From NCBI RefSeq assembly GCF_945956965.1, contig NZ_CAMFJS010000024.1, positions 1-64,000 of the forward strand: DNA of 64,000 nt. The letters run 5' to 3'. A model generated the notes under the pieces. That model did not search any database. It saw nothing but the letters and a program-made list of their open reading frames with translations, and was not told where the DNA came from. The position numbers and the translations under genes are program-made. This stretch comes from an uncultured Roseateles sp. Its GTDB lineage: Bacteria; Pseudomonadota; Gammaproteobacteria; Burkholderiales; Burkholderiaceae_C. The first letter of the stretch is position 1. The number at the start of each line of letters is the position of its first letter. Below, piece by piece: positions 28,933 to 39,319 of this stretch.

Positions 28933-29646
28933 TCAGGCCATCAAGCGGTAGCCAACTGCCGTCTCCGTCAACAAATGCTTAGGCGCCGCCGGCAGCGCTT
29001 CCAGCTTCTGCCGCAGATTGCCCATGTAAACGCGCAGATAGTGGTTGTCATCCACATGCGAGGGGCCCCACACCGCCTTGAGCAGCTGCCGATGCGTCAG
29101 CACCTTTCCGGCGTTAGCAATGAGGTGCGTTAACAAGCGGTACTCAATCGGCGTCAGATGCACCGCCTCGCCCGCCCGCAGCACCCGGCGGGCGGACAGG
29201 TCCACCTCGACTTCACCGAAGCGGAAAACCGTTTGCGCCGGCGCGTCCGCCTGCCCGCCCAGGCGACCGGCTTGTTGGCTGCGGCGCAGAGCCACACGCA
29301 CCCGCGCCATCAGTTCGCCCACGCCAAAGGGTTTGCTCAGATAGTCGTCGGCGCCGGCGTCCAGCGCGGCGATTTTGTCGGCCTCGTTCGTGCGGGCCGA
29401 CAGCACGATGACCGGCACGCCGGACCAGGCGCGCAAATCCTTGAGGTAGTTGATGCCGTCGTCATCCGGCAGGCCCAGATCCAGAATCACCAGCTCAGGC
29501 CGGCGCGTGCCGGCATCCACCAGGCCTTGGCGCACGGTCTCGCATTCGTGCACCTGCCAGCCTTCAGCCTCCAGGGCCATGCGCACAAAGCGGCGGATGC
29601 TGGGCTCGTCCTCAACAATCAGGGCAACGGGTTGCGGTTCAATCAT
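28933..29646 (-). CDS. kdpE: KDP operon response regulator KdpE
   Basis: This 237-residue OmpR-type regulator activates the potassium-ATPase operon when phosphorylated by KdpD. The receiver shows the acidic pocket (ALIVEDEPSI), the phospho-acceptor Asp (ELVILDLGLPDDDG) and Lys (YLSKPFG). The C-terminal winged helix carries LTPIEYRLLTHLIANAGKVL and HVDDNHYLRVYMGNLRQKLE. Its start overlaps the end of kdpD by 8 bases, so the two are translationally coupled. Confidence 0.96.
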   Translation of the reverse strand: MIEPQPVALIVEDEPSIRRFVRMALEAEGWQVHECETVRQGLVDAGTRRPELVILDLGLPDDDGINYLKDLRAWSGVPVIVLSARTNEADKIAALDAGADDYLSKPFGVGELMARVRVALRRSQQAGRLGGQADAPAQTVFRFGEVEVDLSARRVLRAGEAVHLTPIEYRLLTHLIANAGKVLTHRQLLKAVWGPSHVDDNHYLRVYMGNLRQKLEALPAAPKHLLTETAVGYRLMA

Positions 29647-32392
29647 GATCTTCGACGTCTTCTTCCAAAAGCGGCATGGCCGGGGCTTGACCCAGCGGCA
29701 GCAGCATCACAAAAGCAGCGCCCTGCGGCTGGGCGGCCTCGGCCCAGATGCGGCCGCCATGCGCCTCCACAATGGCCCGGCAAATGGCCAGGCCCAGGCC
29801 CACGCCGGGCGTGCTGGACTCCCGCTCGCCACGGCTGAACTTGGCGAATAGCTGCTCCTCCCGGCCAGCCGGCAGGCCGGGGCCATCGTCACTCACCGTC
29901 AAACGCAGGGCATCTTGACCTTGCAAGGCCCCGGGCGCCAGGCTGGCGCTCAAAACAATGCGGCTGCCGGGCGGCGTGTACTTGAGCGCGTTCTCCAGCA
30001 GATTGCACAGCACCCGTTCCATCAAAGTGGCGTCCAGATTCAGCAGGGGAAGGTCAGCGGGAATGTCCACCTGCAAGCGGTGGTCCTGCATCAGCCTTTG
30101 CAGGGCCTGCAGGGATGAACCCACCACCTCATCCACCGGCTGCCACTGCAGATTCAGGCGCACAGCGCCGCTTTGCAGGCGAGCCATGTCCAGCAGATTG
30201 CTGACCATGGCGCTGATGCGCTGCGACTGTTGCAGCAAGCTGCCCGCCAATTCGCGCGCAGCGGGCGGCATGTCGGCCATGCCGTCCAGGGTTTGGGCCA
30301 GGCCGTAGACCACGGCCAGCGGCGTGCGCAAATCATGCGACAGCGCCGACAGCAAGGAGTTGCGCAAGCGCTCAGACTCGATCTGCACCAAGGCTTGCTG
30401 GGCCACCTCCACATAGTGCACCCGCTCCAGCGCCTGGCCGATGATGCGGGCCGAGGTTTCCAGTTGGGCGCGCAACTCGGGCTGCATCAGGCTGCGGCTG
30501 GAACGCGGGCGCAGCGCCAGCACGCCACGCACCCGCATGGGGGCGACCAGGGGCAGATAAAACCAGGCGCTGCCGGCCAGGGTGTCGGTGCTCAGGCCTG
30601 CGGCCTGTTTATGCTCCAGCGCCCATCGGGCGGTGCCGGCGTCGGGCTGCTCAGCCAGGGGCATGGTTTGCTGACGCGGCGAGGGCTGCAATTGCTCATT
30701 CAGGTCCAGCACAAAAAGCAGGGCCTCGCCCATCACTTCCTGGGCCAATGCGGCTTCGGCCACCTGCAGCACCTGCTCGGCCTGCAGAGCGCCGGCCAGA
30801 TCACTGGTCAGCTCAAACAAGGCGCGTGAGCGCCCTTCCCGCTCTGCCGCCACCTGGGCTTGGTAGCGCAGGCCGGCCGTCAGCTGGCCGGTGATCAAAC
30901 CCACCACCAACATCACTGCAAAGGTCAGCAGGTACTGCACATCGCTGACGGCAAAACTCAGCTGCGGCGCGACGAAGAAGAAGTCAAACAAGCCCACGCT
31001 CAAAAAGCTGGCGGCCACCGCCGGGCCCCGGCCCAGCTTGAGCGCCACGCCCACCACCGTCAGCAAGAAGAGCATGACGATATTGGACTGATCAAAAGCC
31101 AGGCGCAGCGGCCAGCTGATCAGCGTCGTCAGGCAACAAGCGGCCAGCGTCAGGCCGTAGCAGCGGGCGCTGCGCTGCCAATGTTCATTGGAGGCCTGAA
31201 CGGCGCTGTCGCTGCCCGACAGCGCTTCCCGGCGCTGCGTGGCCGCGGGCGTGGAGGCGGCGCAAATCAGGTCCAGCTCCGGCGCGGTGGCGGCGATTTC
31301 CTGCTGCAGATCGCGCCGGCCGCTGAGCTTGGCCAGCCAGCTGCGCTCAGCGCTGCGGCCCAGCACCAGCTTGGACAAATTGTGTTCACGCGCATGGCGA
31401 ATGAGGGCCGGCGCCAGCGCCTGGGCCGATAGCACCGCCGTGCTGGCGCCCAACTCATGCGCCAGGCGCAGCACCCGCAGAATGCGCTCACGCTGCGCAT
31501 CCGGCAGGCGCTGCAGGGCCGGGGTTTCCACATACACCGCCTGCCAGCTGACATTGAGCTGCTGGGCCAACTGCGCAGCATTGCGCACCACGCTCTCGGC
31601 TGCGGGCGTGGTGCCCACGGCGCAGAGGATCGCGGCCTCGGTCTTCCAGACCTGAGCGATGCGCTCATTGCTGCGCCAGGCTTGCACATCGTCTTCAACC
31701 CGGTCAGCGGTGCGGCGCAGGGCCAGCTCCCGCAAGGCCATCAGATTGCCTTTGCGGAAAAAGTTATGCGCGGCGCGCTGGGCCTGGGCACCCATATAAA
31801 CCTTGCCAGCGGCCAGTCGAGCCAGCAACTCATCCGCTGGCGTGTCCACCATCACCACTTCGTCGGCGCGATCGAAAAAGGTGTCGGGCAAGGTCTCCTG
31901 CACCCGCACGCCGGTGATGCCGCCCACCACATCGTTGAGGCTTTCCAGATGCTGGACGTTGAGCGTGGAATAGACATGGATGCCATGGGCCAGCAGCTCC
32001 TCCACATCCTGCCAGCGCTTGGGGTGGCGGGAGCCGGGCACATTGGCATGCGCCAGTTCGTCGATCAGGATGAGCGCAGGCCGGCGTGCCAGCGCCGCGT
32101 CTAGATCGAACTCAAGCAAAGCCTTGCCGCGGTACTCAATGTTTTTGAGCGGCAGCTGCGGCAGCCCCTCCAGCATGGCCATGGTCTCGCTGCGGCCATG
32201 GGTCACCACCACACCGGCCAGCACCTCCTGCCCTTCGGCCTGCAGCTTGCGCGCCGCCTGCAGCATGGCGAAGGTCTTGCCCACCCCGGCCGAGGAGCCA
32301 AAGTAGATGCGCAGCTTGCCACGCGCCTCGGTCTGCTGGGCTTGCGTGATCTGGGCCAGCAAGGCGTCGGGGTCAGGTCTTGCGTCAGTCAT
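29639..32392 (-). CDS. kdpD: Osmosensitive potassium-channel histidine kinase KdpD
   Basis: This 917-residue sensor kinase detects low potassium and phosphorylates KdpE. In order: the KdpD domain with a Walker A (YFGSSAGVGKTFAML) and DELAHANVPGSRHPKRWQDV, a universal-stress-protein-like domain, four membrane helices, a GAF region, the dimerisation helix with the phospho-His (ALSHDLRTPLAVVYGL), and the ATPase domain (NLLENALKYTPPGSR, DDGPGLP, GVGLGLAICRAIVEAHGG). All parts are intact. ATG 32410 would add six residues; neither start has a clear ribosome site. The 167 bases upstream hold a hairpin array. Confidence 0.96.
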   Translation of the reverse strand: MTDARPDPDALLAQITQAQQTEARGKLRIYFGSSAGVGKTFAMLQAARKLQAEGQEVLAGVVVTHGRSETMAMLEGLPQLPLKNIEYRGKALLEFDLDAALARRPALILIDELAHANVPGSRHPKRWQDVEELLAHGIHVYSTLNVQHLESLNDVVGGITGVRVQETLPDTFFDRADEVVMVDTPADELLARLAAGKVYMGAQAQRAAHNFFRKGNLMALRELALRRTADRVEDDVQAWRSNERIAQVWKTEAAILCAVGTTPAAESVVRNAAQLAQQLNVSWQAVYVETPALQRLPDAQRERILRVLRLAHELGASTAVLSAQALAPALIRHAREHNLSKLVLGRSAERSWLAKLSGRRDLQQEIAATAPELDLICAASTPAATQRREALSGSDSAVQASNEHWQRSARCYGLTLAACCLTTLISWPLRLAFDQSNIVMLFLLTVVGVALKLGRGPAVAASFLSVGLFDFFFVAPQLSFAVSDVQYLLTFAVMLVVGLITGQLTAGLRYQAQVAAEREGRSRALFELTSDLAGALQAEQVLQVAEAALAQEVMGEALLFVLDLNEQLQPSPRQQTMPLAEQPDAGTARWALEHKQAAGLSTDTLAGSAWFYLPLVAPMRVRGVLALRPRSSRSLMQPELRAQLETSARIIGQALERVHYVEVAQQALVQIESERLRNSLLSALSHDLRTPLAVVYGLAQTLDGMADMPPAARELAGSLLQQSQRISAMVSNLLDMARLQSGAVRLNLQWQPVDEVVGSSLQALQRLMQDHRLQVDIPADLPLLNLDATLMERVLCNLLENALKYTPPGSRIVLSASLAPGALQGQDALRLTVSDDGPGLPAGREEQLFAKFSRGERESSTPGVGLGLAICRAIVEAHGGRIWAEAAQPQGAAFVMLLPLGQAPAMPLLEEDVEDHD

Positions 32393-32446
32393 AGGAGGAT
32401 CAAAAACCATTCATCATTAGCCGGCATTGACTTTCGGGCCGAGCGC

Positions 32447-32551
32447 CGGGCCGTCCCAAGCCGGCCCGCGTAGGCGATGTGTTTGCCGGTCGATCCGGCT
32501 AACATCGCCGTCCCCTCGGGGGACCGGCCAAGGTACTCCTTGGACGAGGGG
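32447..32551. other. Structured intergenic hairpin array between corA and kdpD
   Basis: Four perfect stems occur in about 105 bases: CGGGCCG/CGGCCCG (32447-32468), GGCGATGT/ACATCGCC enclosing GCCGG/CCGGC (32473-32509), GTCCCC/GGGGAC (32510-32524) and CCAAGG/CCTTGG (32528-32543). In addition CCCCTCG at 32512-32518 can pair with CGAGGGG at 32545-32551, which excludes the GTCCCC/GGGGAC stem. This looks like a structured RNA or regulatory leader. No T-run follows on either strand, so it is not a simple terminator. The strand and function are unknown. Confidence 0.5.
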
Positions 32552-32559
32552 CTCACGCT

Positions 32560-33534
32560 TTACAACCAGCCAGCGCGGCGGAAGCGCCACCACAGGCCGA
32601 CGCAAACCGCGCTGATGACGCCCAAGGCGGCTGGGTATCCCCAGCTCAGCTTCAACTCGGGCATGTGCTCAAAGTTCATGCCCCAGATGCCGGCAAAGGC
32701 GGTGGCGGCGGCAAAGATACCGGCCCAGGCGGCCAGGCGTTTGGTGACATTGCTGTCTTCAATCGCCACCATGGACAGATTGGCCTGGATGGCGGTGGCC
32801 AGGGTGTCGCGCACCGACTCGATGGCGGCCTCGATGCGGGCCAGATGGTCGGCCACATCGCGGAAATACTCGCCCGTCCGGGCGCACAGCGGCGGGATGC
32901 GTCCGCCGTGCAACTTAGACAGCATCTCCAGCATCGGCGCCACCGCCCGACGCAAAAGCATCAGGCGGCGCTTGAGCTCGTACAAGCGCTTGATATTGTC
33001 CAGCTGGGCATCGCGCACGAAGATGCTTTGCTCTATCTCCTCCAGCTCCGACTCCAGCAAGTCGACGATGGGGAAGTAACGATCCACCACCGCGTCCATC
33101 AAGGCGTAGAGCACAAAGCTGGGGCCGTGAGCCAGCAACTCGGGTTCGCGCTCGCAGCGCTCGCGCACGCCCAGAAAGTGCAGCTTGCTTTCGCGCCGCA
33201 CCGAGAGCACATAGTTGTGGCCACAAAAGACGCAGACTTCCCCCAGGCTCAGATCGCCGCCCACCCAATCCACCAAGTGCATAACGGCGAACAAGTCCTG
33301 CCCGTACTCTTCAACCTTGGGGCGCTGGTGGCCGTTCTGCGCATCTTCAACCGCCAGCGGGTGGAGATTGAAGAGCCGGCGCCAAGGCTCCAGCTCGGCC
33401 GCTTCGGGGTCGCGCAGGGCCACCCAGATGAAGCAGTCGGGCTTCTCCAGATAGCTCGCCAACTCCTCTGGGCGAGTGGGCGAGAGATCGGCAAGCTTCT
33501 GGCCGGCTTGATAGGCTGTGCAATTGATCAGCAT
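32560..33534 (-). CDS. corA: CorA-family magnesium/cobalt transporter
   Basis: This 324-residue inner-membrane channel imports Mg2+ (and Co2+). The signature GMN is in GIWGMNFEHMPEL, between two C-terminal membrane helices, with a short cytoplasmic tail (WWRFRRAGWL). The large N-terminal cytoplasmic domain is typical. It lies between the TorF-family porin and kdpD, an uncommon position that may link Mg2+ and K+ handling. Confidence 0.93.
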   Translation of the reverse strand: MLINCTAYQAGQKLADLSPTRPEELASYLEKPDCFIWVALRDPEAAELEPWRRLFNLHPLAVEDAQNGHQRPKVEEYGQDLFAVMHLVDWVGGDLSLGEVCVFCGHNYVLSVRRESKLHFLGVRERCEREPELLAHGPSFVLYALMDAVVDRYFPIVDLLESELEEIEQSIFVRDAQLDNIKRLYELKRRLMLLRRAVAPMLEMLSKLHGGRIPPLCARTGEYFRDVADHLARIEAAIESVRDTLATAIQANLSMVAIEDSNVTKRLAAWAGIFAAATAFAGIWGMNFEHMPELKLSWGYPAALGVISAVCVGLWWRFRRAGWL

Positions 33535-33583
33535 GCTGGCATTGTCACTTGCTCACAGCAGAGGAATTACGTCGCTCGGGCGC

Positions 33584-34450
33584 TTAGAAGGTCTTGCCGA
33601 CGCTCAGCACCAGGCCTGTGTTGCCCACGCGCTTGGCGTCTTGAGCGGCGGCATTGCCGACTTGGTAAAAGTCCTTCTTGGCATTGGTGCCGACGACGGC
33701 CGCCGTCCAGTTCAGACCCAGGATTTCCTTGGCGATGGAGACCTTGGCATCGGTGTAGGACAGATCGCCGTAGTTGCGCACCTTCAAATAGCCAAGGTGG
33801 GTGCCCAAAGTGACGCCTTGGCCCAAATCGACGTTGTAGTTCAGGTCCAGATAGGCGCTGCCCTTGCTGCCGCCGTTAGCGCCCAAGCTGCTGAAGTAGG
33901 CGTAAGCCGCGGTGTCGCTGTTGAGGCCGAAGTAGTCGGTGGCGGCGACCGAGAGCTTGGCGCTGAAGGCGCCAATGCTCAGGCCCAGATAGAGATCCAG
34001 GTTGTCGTACTTCTTATCGCTTGCCACGCCGGGCGCGCTGTTCAGGCGGGCGCCGGGGTAGACATAGGCCAGGGCGCCAAGGTCCAGGGTCAGGTCTTGC
34101 CCAGCCACTTGGCCGGCATTGAATTTGAAACCGCCGTAGACATCGGTCTCCAGGCCGGCGCCGTTGTTATAGCTATTGCCCGAGACATTGGAGGCCCAGA
34201 CTCCCGCGTAAACGCCGCTGCTGAGGGCATAGTCAAAGCCGCCTTGCACGGCGGGCAGCAGCCAGCTCTGGCTGATGCCGCGGAAGCGGTAGTCGCTGTT
34301 CAGGCTCAGATTGCCGCTCAGGGTGTGCTCGGGCGTGGCAGCGGCAGTTGCAGTTGCAGTTGCAGCGGGCGCCGTAGCCTGAGCCATCGCGGCGCCGGTC
34401 AACAGGGTCAAGGTGGCTGAAGCAAACAGGGAAACGGTTTTGTTTTTCAT
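33584..34450 (-). CDS. TorF-family putative porin
   Basis: This 288-residue protein has a signal peptide (MKNKTVSLFASATLTLLTGA, cut near AMAQ). The body is beta-rich, with LSGNLSLNSDYRFRGISQSW, GVYAGVWASNV and TDVYGGFKF near the start and a C-terminal LSVGKTF. This is the pattern of TorF (gcw-type) outer-membrane proteins of uncertain cargo. ATG 34450 was chosen over 34486 because of the signal peptide. Lying directly after kdpC, it may admit potassium or other cations through the outer membrane, but that is inference. Confidence 0.8.
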   Translation of the reverse strand: MKNKTVSLFASATLTLLTGAAMAQATAPAATATATAAATPEHTLSGNLSLNSDYRFRGISQSWLLPAVQGGFDYALSSGVYAGVWASNVSGNSYNNGAGLETDVYGGFKFNAGQVAGQDLTLDLGALAYVYPGARLNSAPGVASDKKYDNLDLYLGLSIGAFSAKLSVAATDYFGLNSDTAAYAYFSSLGANGGSKGSAYLDLNYNVDLGQGVTLGTHLGYLKVRNYGDLSYTDAKVSIAKEILGLNWTAAVVGTNAKKDFYQVGNAAAQDAKRVGNTGLVLSVGKTF

Positions 34451-34520
34451 GGAAATGGAACAGCTTTTTCTGCTCAAAAAATGCACGAGGCATTAGGGGA
34501 TCAAACAAACAACTAGACAA

Positions 34521-34597
34521 ATAAAAAACGATGAGACCCCTCCCGTCCAGGAACTCTCTCTTTTCTTTCGCTGAGAGCTTTTCCTCCGGTCTCATCG
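34521..34597 (-). terminator. Large structured terminator between kdpC and the porin gene
   Basis: On the minus strand CGATGAGACC (34597-34588) pairs with GGTCTCATCG (34538-34529), a perfect 10-bp stem, followed by TTTTTT. The 49 bases between hold a second CTCTC/GAGAG hairpin. Just upstream (about 34598-34640) CGAGCC/GGCTCG and CCAGGG/CCCTGG stems add more structure. It probably ends or attenuates the kdpFABC transcript before the porin gene. Confidence 0.75.
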
Positions 34598-34655
34598 GGC
34601 GAGCCCGAGGCCCAGGGCCCCTGGCCGCCGAAAACGAGGCTCGAGCCGCTGAGGC

Positions 34656-35297
34656 TCAGCCGGCCGAGGCTGCCGAGGCTGCTGATGCGGCCGCGGGCGC
34701 TGCCGGCGCGGCCTTAACCGCACGTGGTGCCGCAGCGTCCAGCGCCAGATTGAGCTTGAGCACATTGACGCGCGGTTCACCCAAGACGGCCAGATCACGC
34801 GCCACGGTGTTGGCGGCAATCAAACGCTCCACTTCCTTGACGGAGAGCTGGCGCTCGCGTGCCACGCGGGACGCTTGGTAGCGGGCCGCTGCCATGGTGA
34901 TTTCGGGGTCCAGGCCGCTGCCCGAGGCCGTCACCAAGTCAGCGGGGATGGGCAGCTTGTTGTCCGGGTCGGCGGCGCGCAAGGCCTCCACACGGCCTTT
35001 CACCGCATCAGTCAGGGCCGGGTTGAGTGGGCCTTGGTTGCTGCCGGACGAGCCGGTAGCGTTATTGCTCATGGGACCGGTGGCCGAGGGGCGGCCCCAG
35101 AAATAGTCGGGTGAAGTGAAGTTCTGTCCGATCAGGGCTGAACCAACAAGCTTGCCATCACGCTCGATCAAAGAGCCTTGGGCTTGCGCAGGAAACAAAG
35201 CCTTGGAAACGCCGGTAAACACCATGGGATAGAGCAGACCGGTCACGGCACTGAGCAGCACAAAGCTGACAACAGCGGGGCGCAAAAGTGTTTTCAT
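34656..35297 (-). CDS. kdpC: Potassium-transporting ATPase subunit C
   Basis: This 213-residue periplasm-facing subunit with one N-terminal membrane helix ([20 protein letters not shown]) helps the KdpFABC potassium pump bind nucleotide or assemble. Family motifs include [20 protein letters not shown] and [20 protein letters not shown]. The C-terminus has an Ala-rich extension beyond the usual end. It starts 13 bases after kdpB. Confidence 0.95.
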   Translation of the reverse strand: MKTLLRPAVVSFVLLSAVTGLLYPMVFTGVSKALFPAQAQGSLIERDGKLVGSALIGQNFTSPDYFWGRPSATGPMSNNATGSSGSNQGPLNPALTDAVKGRVEALRAADPDNKLPIPADLVTASGSGLDPEITMAAARYQASRVARERQLSVKEVERLIAANTVARDLAVLGEPRVNVLKLNLALDAAAPRAVKAAPAAPAAASAASAASAG

Positions 35298-35310
35298 GAT
35301 GTTGAAGTCC

Positions 35311-37422
35311 TTAAACCAGATGGGCAGCGACCAGAATCAGGTCGATGAGCTTGATGCCGATGAAGGGCACGATCAGCCCGCCCAGGCCATAGATCAGCAA
35401 ATTGCGGCGCAACAGCGAGGCCGCACCAATGGCGCGATAGGCCACGCCCTTCAGCGCCAGCGGGATCAGGGCGATGATGATCAAGGCATTGAAGACCACG
35501 GCCGACAGAATCGCCGAGCTGGGGCTGTGCAAGCCCATCACATTCAGCGCGCCCAGCTGCGGGTAGACGCCCACAAACATGGCCGGGATGATGGCGAAGT
35601 ACTTGGCCACATCGTTGGCGATGGAGAAGGTGGTCAGCGAGCCGCGGGTCATCAAGAGCTGCTTGCCGGTCTCGACGATCTCCAGCAGCTTGGTGGGGTT
35701 GGAATCCAAGTCCACCATATTCCCGGCCTCTTTGGCGGCCTGCGTGCCGGTGTTCATGGCCACGGCCACGTCGGCTTGCGCCAGGGCGGGCGCGTCATTG
35801 GTGCCGTCGCCGGTCATGGCGACCAGGCGGCCTTCCGCCTGATAGTCGCGGATCAGCTTCAACTTGGCTTCGGGCGTGGCTTCGGCCAGGAAGTCGTCCA
35901 CGCCGGCTTCCGCGGCGATGGCAGCTGCGGTGAGCTTGTTGTCGCCGGTGATCATCACCGTCTTGATGCCCATGCGGCGCAGTTCGGCGAAGCGCTCTTT
36001 GATGCCGCCTTTGACGATGTCTTTGAGCTCCACCACGCCCAGAACGCGATTGCCTTCGGCAACCACCAGCGGCGTGCTGCCACGGCGCGCCACCTCGTCG
36101 ACGGCGGCTTGCACTTCCACGGCCACTTTGCCGCCCAGCGCCTCCACATGGCGGCGGATCGCATCGCCGGCACCCTTGCGGATGCTGCGGACGGGCGAGA
36201 GCACATCACCGAAGTCCACCCCGCTCATGCGGGTCTGGGCGGTGAAGGGCACGAAGTGGGCCTGCAAGGCGGAGAGCTCACGCTCGCGGATGCCATGCTT
36301 GGTTTTGGCCAGCACGACGATGCTGCGGCCTTCGGGCGTCTCGTCGGCCAGGGAGGCCAGCTGGGCCGCATCGGCCAACTGGGCTTCACTCACGCCGGGG
36401 GCGGGAATGAAGCTGCTGGCTTGGCGGTTGCCCAGGGTGATGGTGCCGGTTTTATCCAGCATCAGCACATCCACGTCGCCGGCAGCTTCCACCGCGCGGC
36501 CGGAGGTGGCGATCACATTGGCCGCCATCATGCGGCTCATGCCGGCCACGCCGATGGCTGACAACAGGCCGCCGATGGTGGTGGGGATCAGGCAGACCAG
36601 CAAGGCCACCAGGGCGGTGATGGACACGACCGTGCCAGCACCTGCCGCTTCCACACTGAACATCGAGAACGGCAGCAAGGTCACCGTGACGACCAGGAAG
36701 ACCAAGGTCAGTGCCACCAGCAAAATCGTCAGGGCGATCTCATTGGGCGTTTTCTGGCGCTTGGCGCCTTCCACCATGGCGATCATGCGGTCCAGAAAGG
36801 ACTCGCCGGGGTTGACGCCCACGCGAATCACCAACCAGTCAGACAGCACGCGGGTGCCGCCGGTGACGGAGGAGAAGTCACCACCGGACTCGCGGATCAC
36901 CGGTGCCGATTCGCCGGTGATCGCGCTCTCGTCCACCGAGGCCACGCCCTCGATCACCTCGCCGTCCAGCGGGATCAGGTCGCCGGCTTCCACTAGCACC
37001 ACATGGCCTTTGCGCAGTTCGTCGGACTGAGCAGGTAACCATTTAGATCCATGCTTGGGCTGCTCCAACTTCTTGGCCCAGGTCTTGGTCTTGAGTCCAC
37101 GCAGCGAGGCGGCTTGAGCCTTAGAGCGGCCTTCGGCCAGGGCCTCGGCGAAGTTGGCGAACAGCACGGTGAACCACAGCCACAGCGCAATGCTGAGCAT
37201 GAATCCCGAGCCCTCGCTGCCGGCCACGGCTGGGTTGCTGAGGCTCCACACCCACAGCCCCGTGCACAGCAGGCTGCCGACATAGACCACAAACATCACC
37301 GGATTGCGCCACTGCGCACTGGGATTGAGTTTGACGAAGCTCTGCACCAGGGCGGGCTTGATCAGCGCCGGATCCAGCAGAGACAGATGTTGTTCTTGCG
37401 TATTGCTAGTTTGCGTAGTCAT
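35311..37422 (-). CDS. kdpB: Potassium-transporting P-type ATPase subunit B
   Basis: This 703-residue catalytic subunit of the high-affinity K+ pump hydrolyses ATP. The phosphorylation motif is [12 protein letters not shown]. Other P-type motifs are TGES (AITGESAPV) and [14 protein letters not shown]. Membrane segments flank them as expected. Length is standard (about 680-700). It starts 9 bases after the kdpA stop, so all kdp subunits are co-transcribed. Confidence 0.97.
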   Translation of the reverse strand: MTTQTSNTQEQHLSLLDPALIKPALVQSFVKLNPSAQWRNPVMFVVYVGSLLCTGLWVWSLSNPAVAGSEGSGFMLSIALWLWFTVLFANFAEALAEGRSKAQAASLRGLKTKTWAKKLEQPKHGSKWLPAQSDELRKGHVVLVEAGDLIPLDGEVIEGVASVDESAITGESAPVIRESGGDFSSVTGGTRVLSDWLVIRVGVNPGESFLDRMIAMVEGAKRQKTPNEIALTILLVALTLVFLVVTVTLLPFSMFSVEAAGAGTVVSITALVALLVCLIPTTIGGLLSAIGVAGMSRMMAANVIATSGRAVEAAGDVDVLMLDKTGTITLGNRQASSFIPAPGVSEAQLADAAQLASLADETPEGRSIVVLAKTKHGIRERELSALQAHFVPFTAQTRMSGVDFGDVLSPVRSIRKGAGDAIRRHVEALGGKVAVEVQAAVDEVARRGSTPLVVAEGNRVLGVVELKDIVKGGIKERFAELRRMGIKTVMITGDNKLTAAAIAAEAGVDDFLAEATPEAKLKLIRDYQAEGRLVAMTGDGTNDAPALAQADVAVAMNTGTQAAKEAGNMVDLDSNPTKLLEIVETGKQLLMTRGSLTTFSIANDVAKYFAIIPAMFVGVYPQLGALNVMGLHSPSSAILSAVVFNALIIIALIPLALKGVAYRAIGAASLLRRNLLIYGLGGLIVPFIGIKLIDLILVAAHLV

Positions 37423-37431
37423 GATCAGACC

Positions 37432-39228
37432 TCAGGCAGTCCACAGCATCAGATGCTCAACAATGGGACCCAAGGCAAGCGAGGGGACGTAGTTCAAGAG
37501 GCCGACCAGCAGCACCACACCAATAAGCAGGCCGACAAACAAGGGGCCATGCGTGGGCAAGGTGCCCGCACCCACCGGAATGCGCTTCTTGGCGCCCAGG
37601 CTGCCGGCAATGGCCAGCACCGGCACGATGACGCCGAAGCGACCCAGCCACATGGCCAGACCCAACAAGGTGTTGTAGAAGGACGTGTTGGCCGACAGAC
37701 CAGCAAAGGCCGAGCCGTTGTTATTGCCAGCCGAGGTCAGCGCGTACAAGATTTCCGAGAAGCCGTGGGCGCCTGGGTTGGCCACACCGGCCTTGCCGTC
37801 TGCCGCAATCACAGCAATCGCCGTGCCGATCAGCACCACCATGGGCGTCACAAGAATAGCGATGGACACCATCTTCATTTCATAACTCTCGACCTTCTTT
37901 CCCAAGTACTCAGGCGTGCGGCCAATCATCAAACCAGCAATGAAAACGGCCAGCATGGCGAAGATCAACATGCCGTAGAGGCCGGTACCCACACCGCCGA
38001 ACACCACTTCGCCCAGCTGCATCATCACCAGCGGCACCATGCCGCCCAGCGGGGTCATGGAGTCATGCATGGCATTGACCGCGCCGCAAGAAGCGCCGGT
38101 CGTCACCACCACGAACAAAGAGGTGGCATTGACGCCGAAGCGCGTCTCCTTGCCTTCCATATTGCCGCCGGCCTGGGCTTCGCTCATCTGCTGGTCCACG
38201 CCCAGGGCATTCAGGCTGGGGTTGCCAGCCTGCTCCGCGCTGGTCGCAGCGATCACGCCGACGATGAACATCAAGCTCATGGCAGCCAGAATCGTCACGC
38301 CCTGGCGGCTATCCCCCACCATCTGGCCGAAGCTGAAGCACAGCGCCGCCGGGATCAAGAAGATGGCCAACATTTGCGCCAGATTGGACAGGGGCGTGGG
38401 GTTCTCAAAAGGATGGGCCGAGTTGGCATTGAAGAAGCCGCCGCCATTGGTGCCCAGCAGCTTGATCGCTTCTTGCGAGGCGACCGGGCCCATGGCCAGT
38501 TGCTGGGTGGGGCTCACCGCGTCCTCGGTCAAGACCTGACCCTTGTCGTCCTTCAGCGGCTGGCCATCGGCGCCCAGCTTGGGCGCTTGGTAGGCATTCA
38601 GCTCCAGCGTTGTCGCGTCCTTGTAGGCATCGAAGTTCTGGATCACGCCTTGGCTCACGAAGAACAAGGCGAACACCAGGGACAAGGGCAGCAAGATCCA
38701 CAAGGTGATGCGGGTCAGGTCGGCCCAGAAGTTGCCAATGCTCTGGCTACTCTTGGCCGCGAAGCCGCGAATCAGCGCGAACACCACGGCGATTCCGGTG
38801 GCAGCCGAGACAAAGTTCTGCACCGTCAGCGCCAGCATCTGGGTCAGATAACTCATGGTGGACTCGCCGCCATAGCCCTGCCAGTTGGTGTTGGTGACAA
38901 AGCTGATGGCGGTGTTGAAGGCCGAGTCCGGCGTCACCGCGCCAAAGCCTTGCGGATTCAGCGGCAGCACCACTTGAAAACGCTGCAAGCCATAGGCGGC
39001 CAGCACGCCAATGAAATTGAAAAGCAGCAGGCCCAGGGCATAGCGCTTCCAGTGCATGCCCTCCTCGGCCTTGACGCCGGCCAGCTTGTAAAAGGCCGAC
39101 TCGACGGCCTGCATCCAGCGCGGCAAACGCCCTTGCGCCACCGCCGTCAGCCAGCGCGATAGCGGCCAGGCGGCGGCCAGCAGCAAGCCCATGTACAGGG
39201 CCAAATTGATCCATCCCAAGGCGTTCAT
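37432..39228 (-). CDS. kdpA: Potassium-transporting ATPase subunit A
   Basis: This 598-residue membrane subunit selects and conducts K+ in the KdpFABC pump. Pore-type motifs include [36 protein letters not shown] and [18 protein letters not shown] placed the start at ATG 39228: it directly follows the kdpF stop (TGA-G-ATG) and has GAGGAG in the kdpF 3' end as its ribosome site. Confidence 0.97.
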   Translation of the reverse strand: MNALGWINLALYMGLLLAAAWPLSRWLTAVAQGRLPRWMQAVESAFYKLAGVKAEEGMHWKRYALGLLLFNFIGVLAAYGLQRFQVVLPLNPQGFGAVTPDSAFNTAISFVTNTNWQGYGGESTMSYLTQMLALTVQNFVSAATGIAVVFALIRGFAAKSSQSIGNFWADLTRITLWILLPLSLVFALFFVSQGVIQNFDAYKDATTLELNAYQAPKLGADGQPLKDDKGQVLTEDAVSPTQQLAMGPVASQEAIKLLGTNGGGFFNANSAHPFENPTPLSNLAQMLAIFLIPAALCFSFGQMVGDSRQGVTILAAMSLMFIVGVIAATSAEQAGNPSLNALGVDQQMSEAQAGGNMEGKETRFGVNATSLFVVVTTGASCGAVNAMHDSMTPLGGMVPLVMMQLGEVVFGGVGTGLYGMLIFAMLAVFIAGLMIGRTPEYLGKKVESYEMKMVSIAILVTPMVVLIGTAIAVIAADGKAGVANPGAHGFSEILYALTSAGNNNGSAFAGLSANTSFYNTLLGLAMWLGRFGVIVPVLAIAGSLGAKKRIPVGAGTLPTHGPLFVGLLIGVVLLVGLLNYVPSLALGPIVEHLMLWTA

Positions 39229-39229
39229 C

Positions 39230-39319
39230 TCAGAACTCCTCGGCACGCAGCAAGGCGTAGATCAGATAAACAAACAAGCCGGCTGCGGCCAGGCCGCTCA
39301 AGAGGTAGAGCGCGCTCAT
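39230..39319 (-). CDS. kdpF: KdpF small subunit
   Basis: This 29-residue membrane peptide begins [14 protein letters not shown] and continues [14 protein letters not shown]. It matches KdpF, which stabilises the KdpABC complex. It overlaps the preceding miniprotein by ATGA and ends one base before the kdpA ATG, a tightly coupled arrangement. It is too short for common gene-finding thresholds. Confidence 0.88.
   Translation of the reverse strand: MSALYLLSGLAAAGLFVYLIYALLRAEEF

Noticed and set aside
37051-39162. 703-residue plus-strand frame antisense to kdpA and kdpB
   Set aside because: Composition is His/Gln/Arg-rich and typical of an antisense shadow; kdpA on the other strand is certain.
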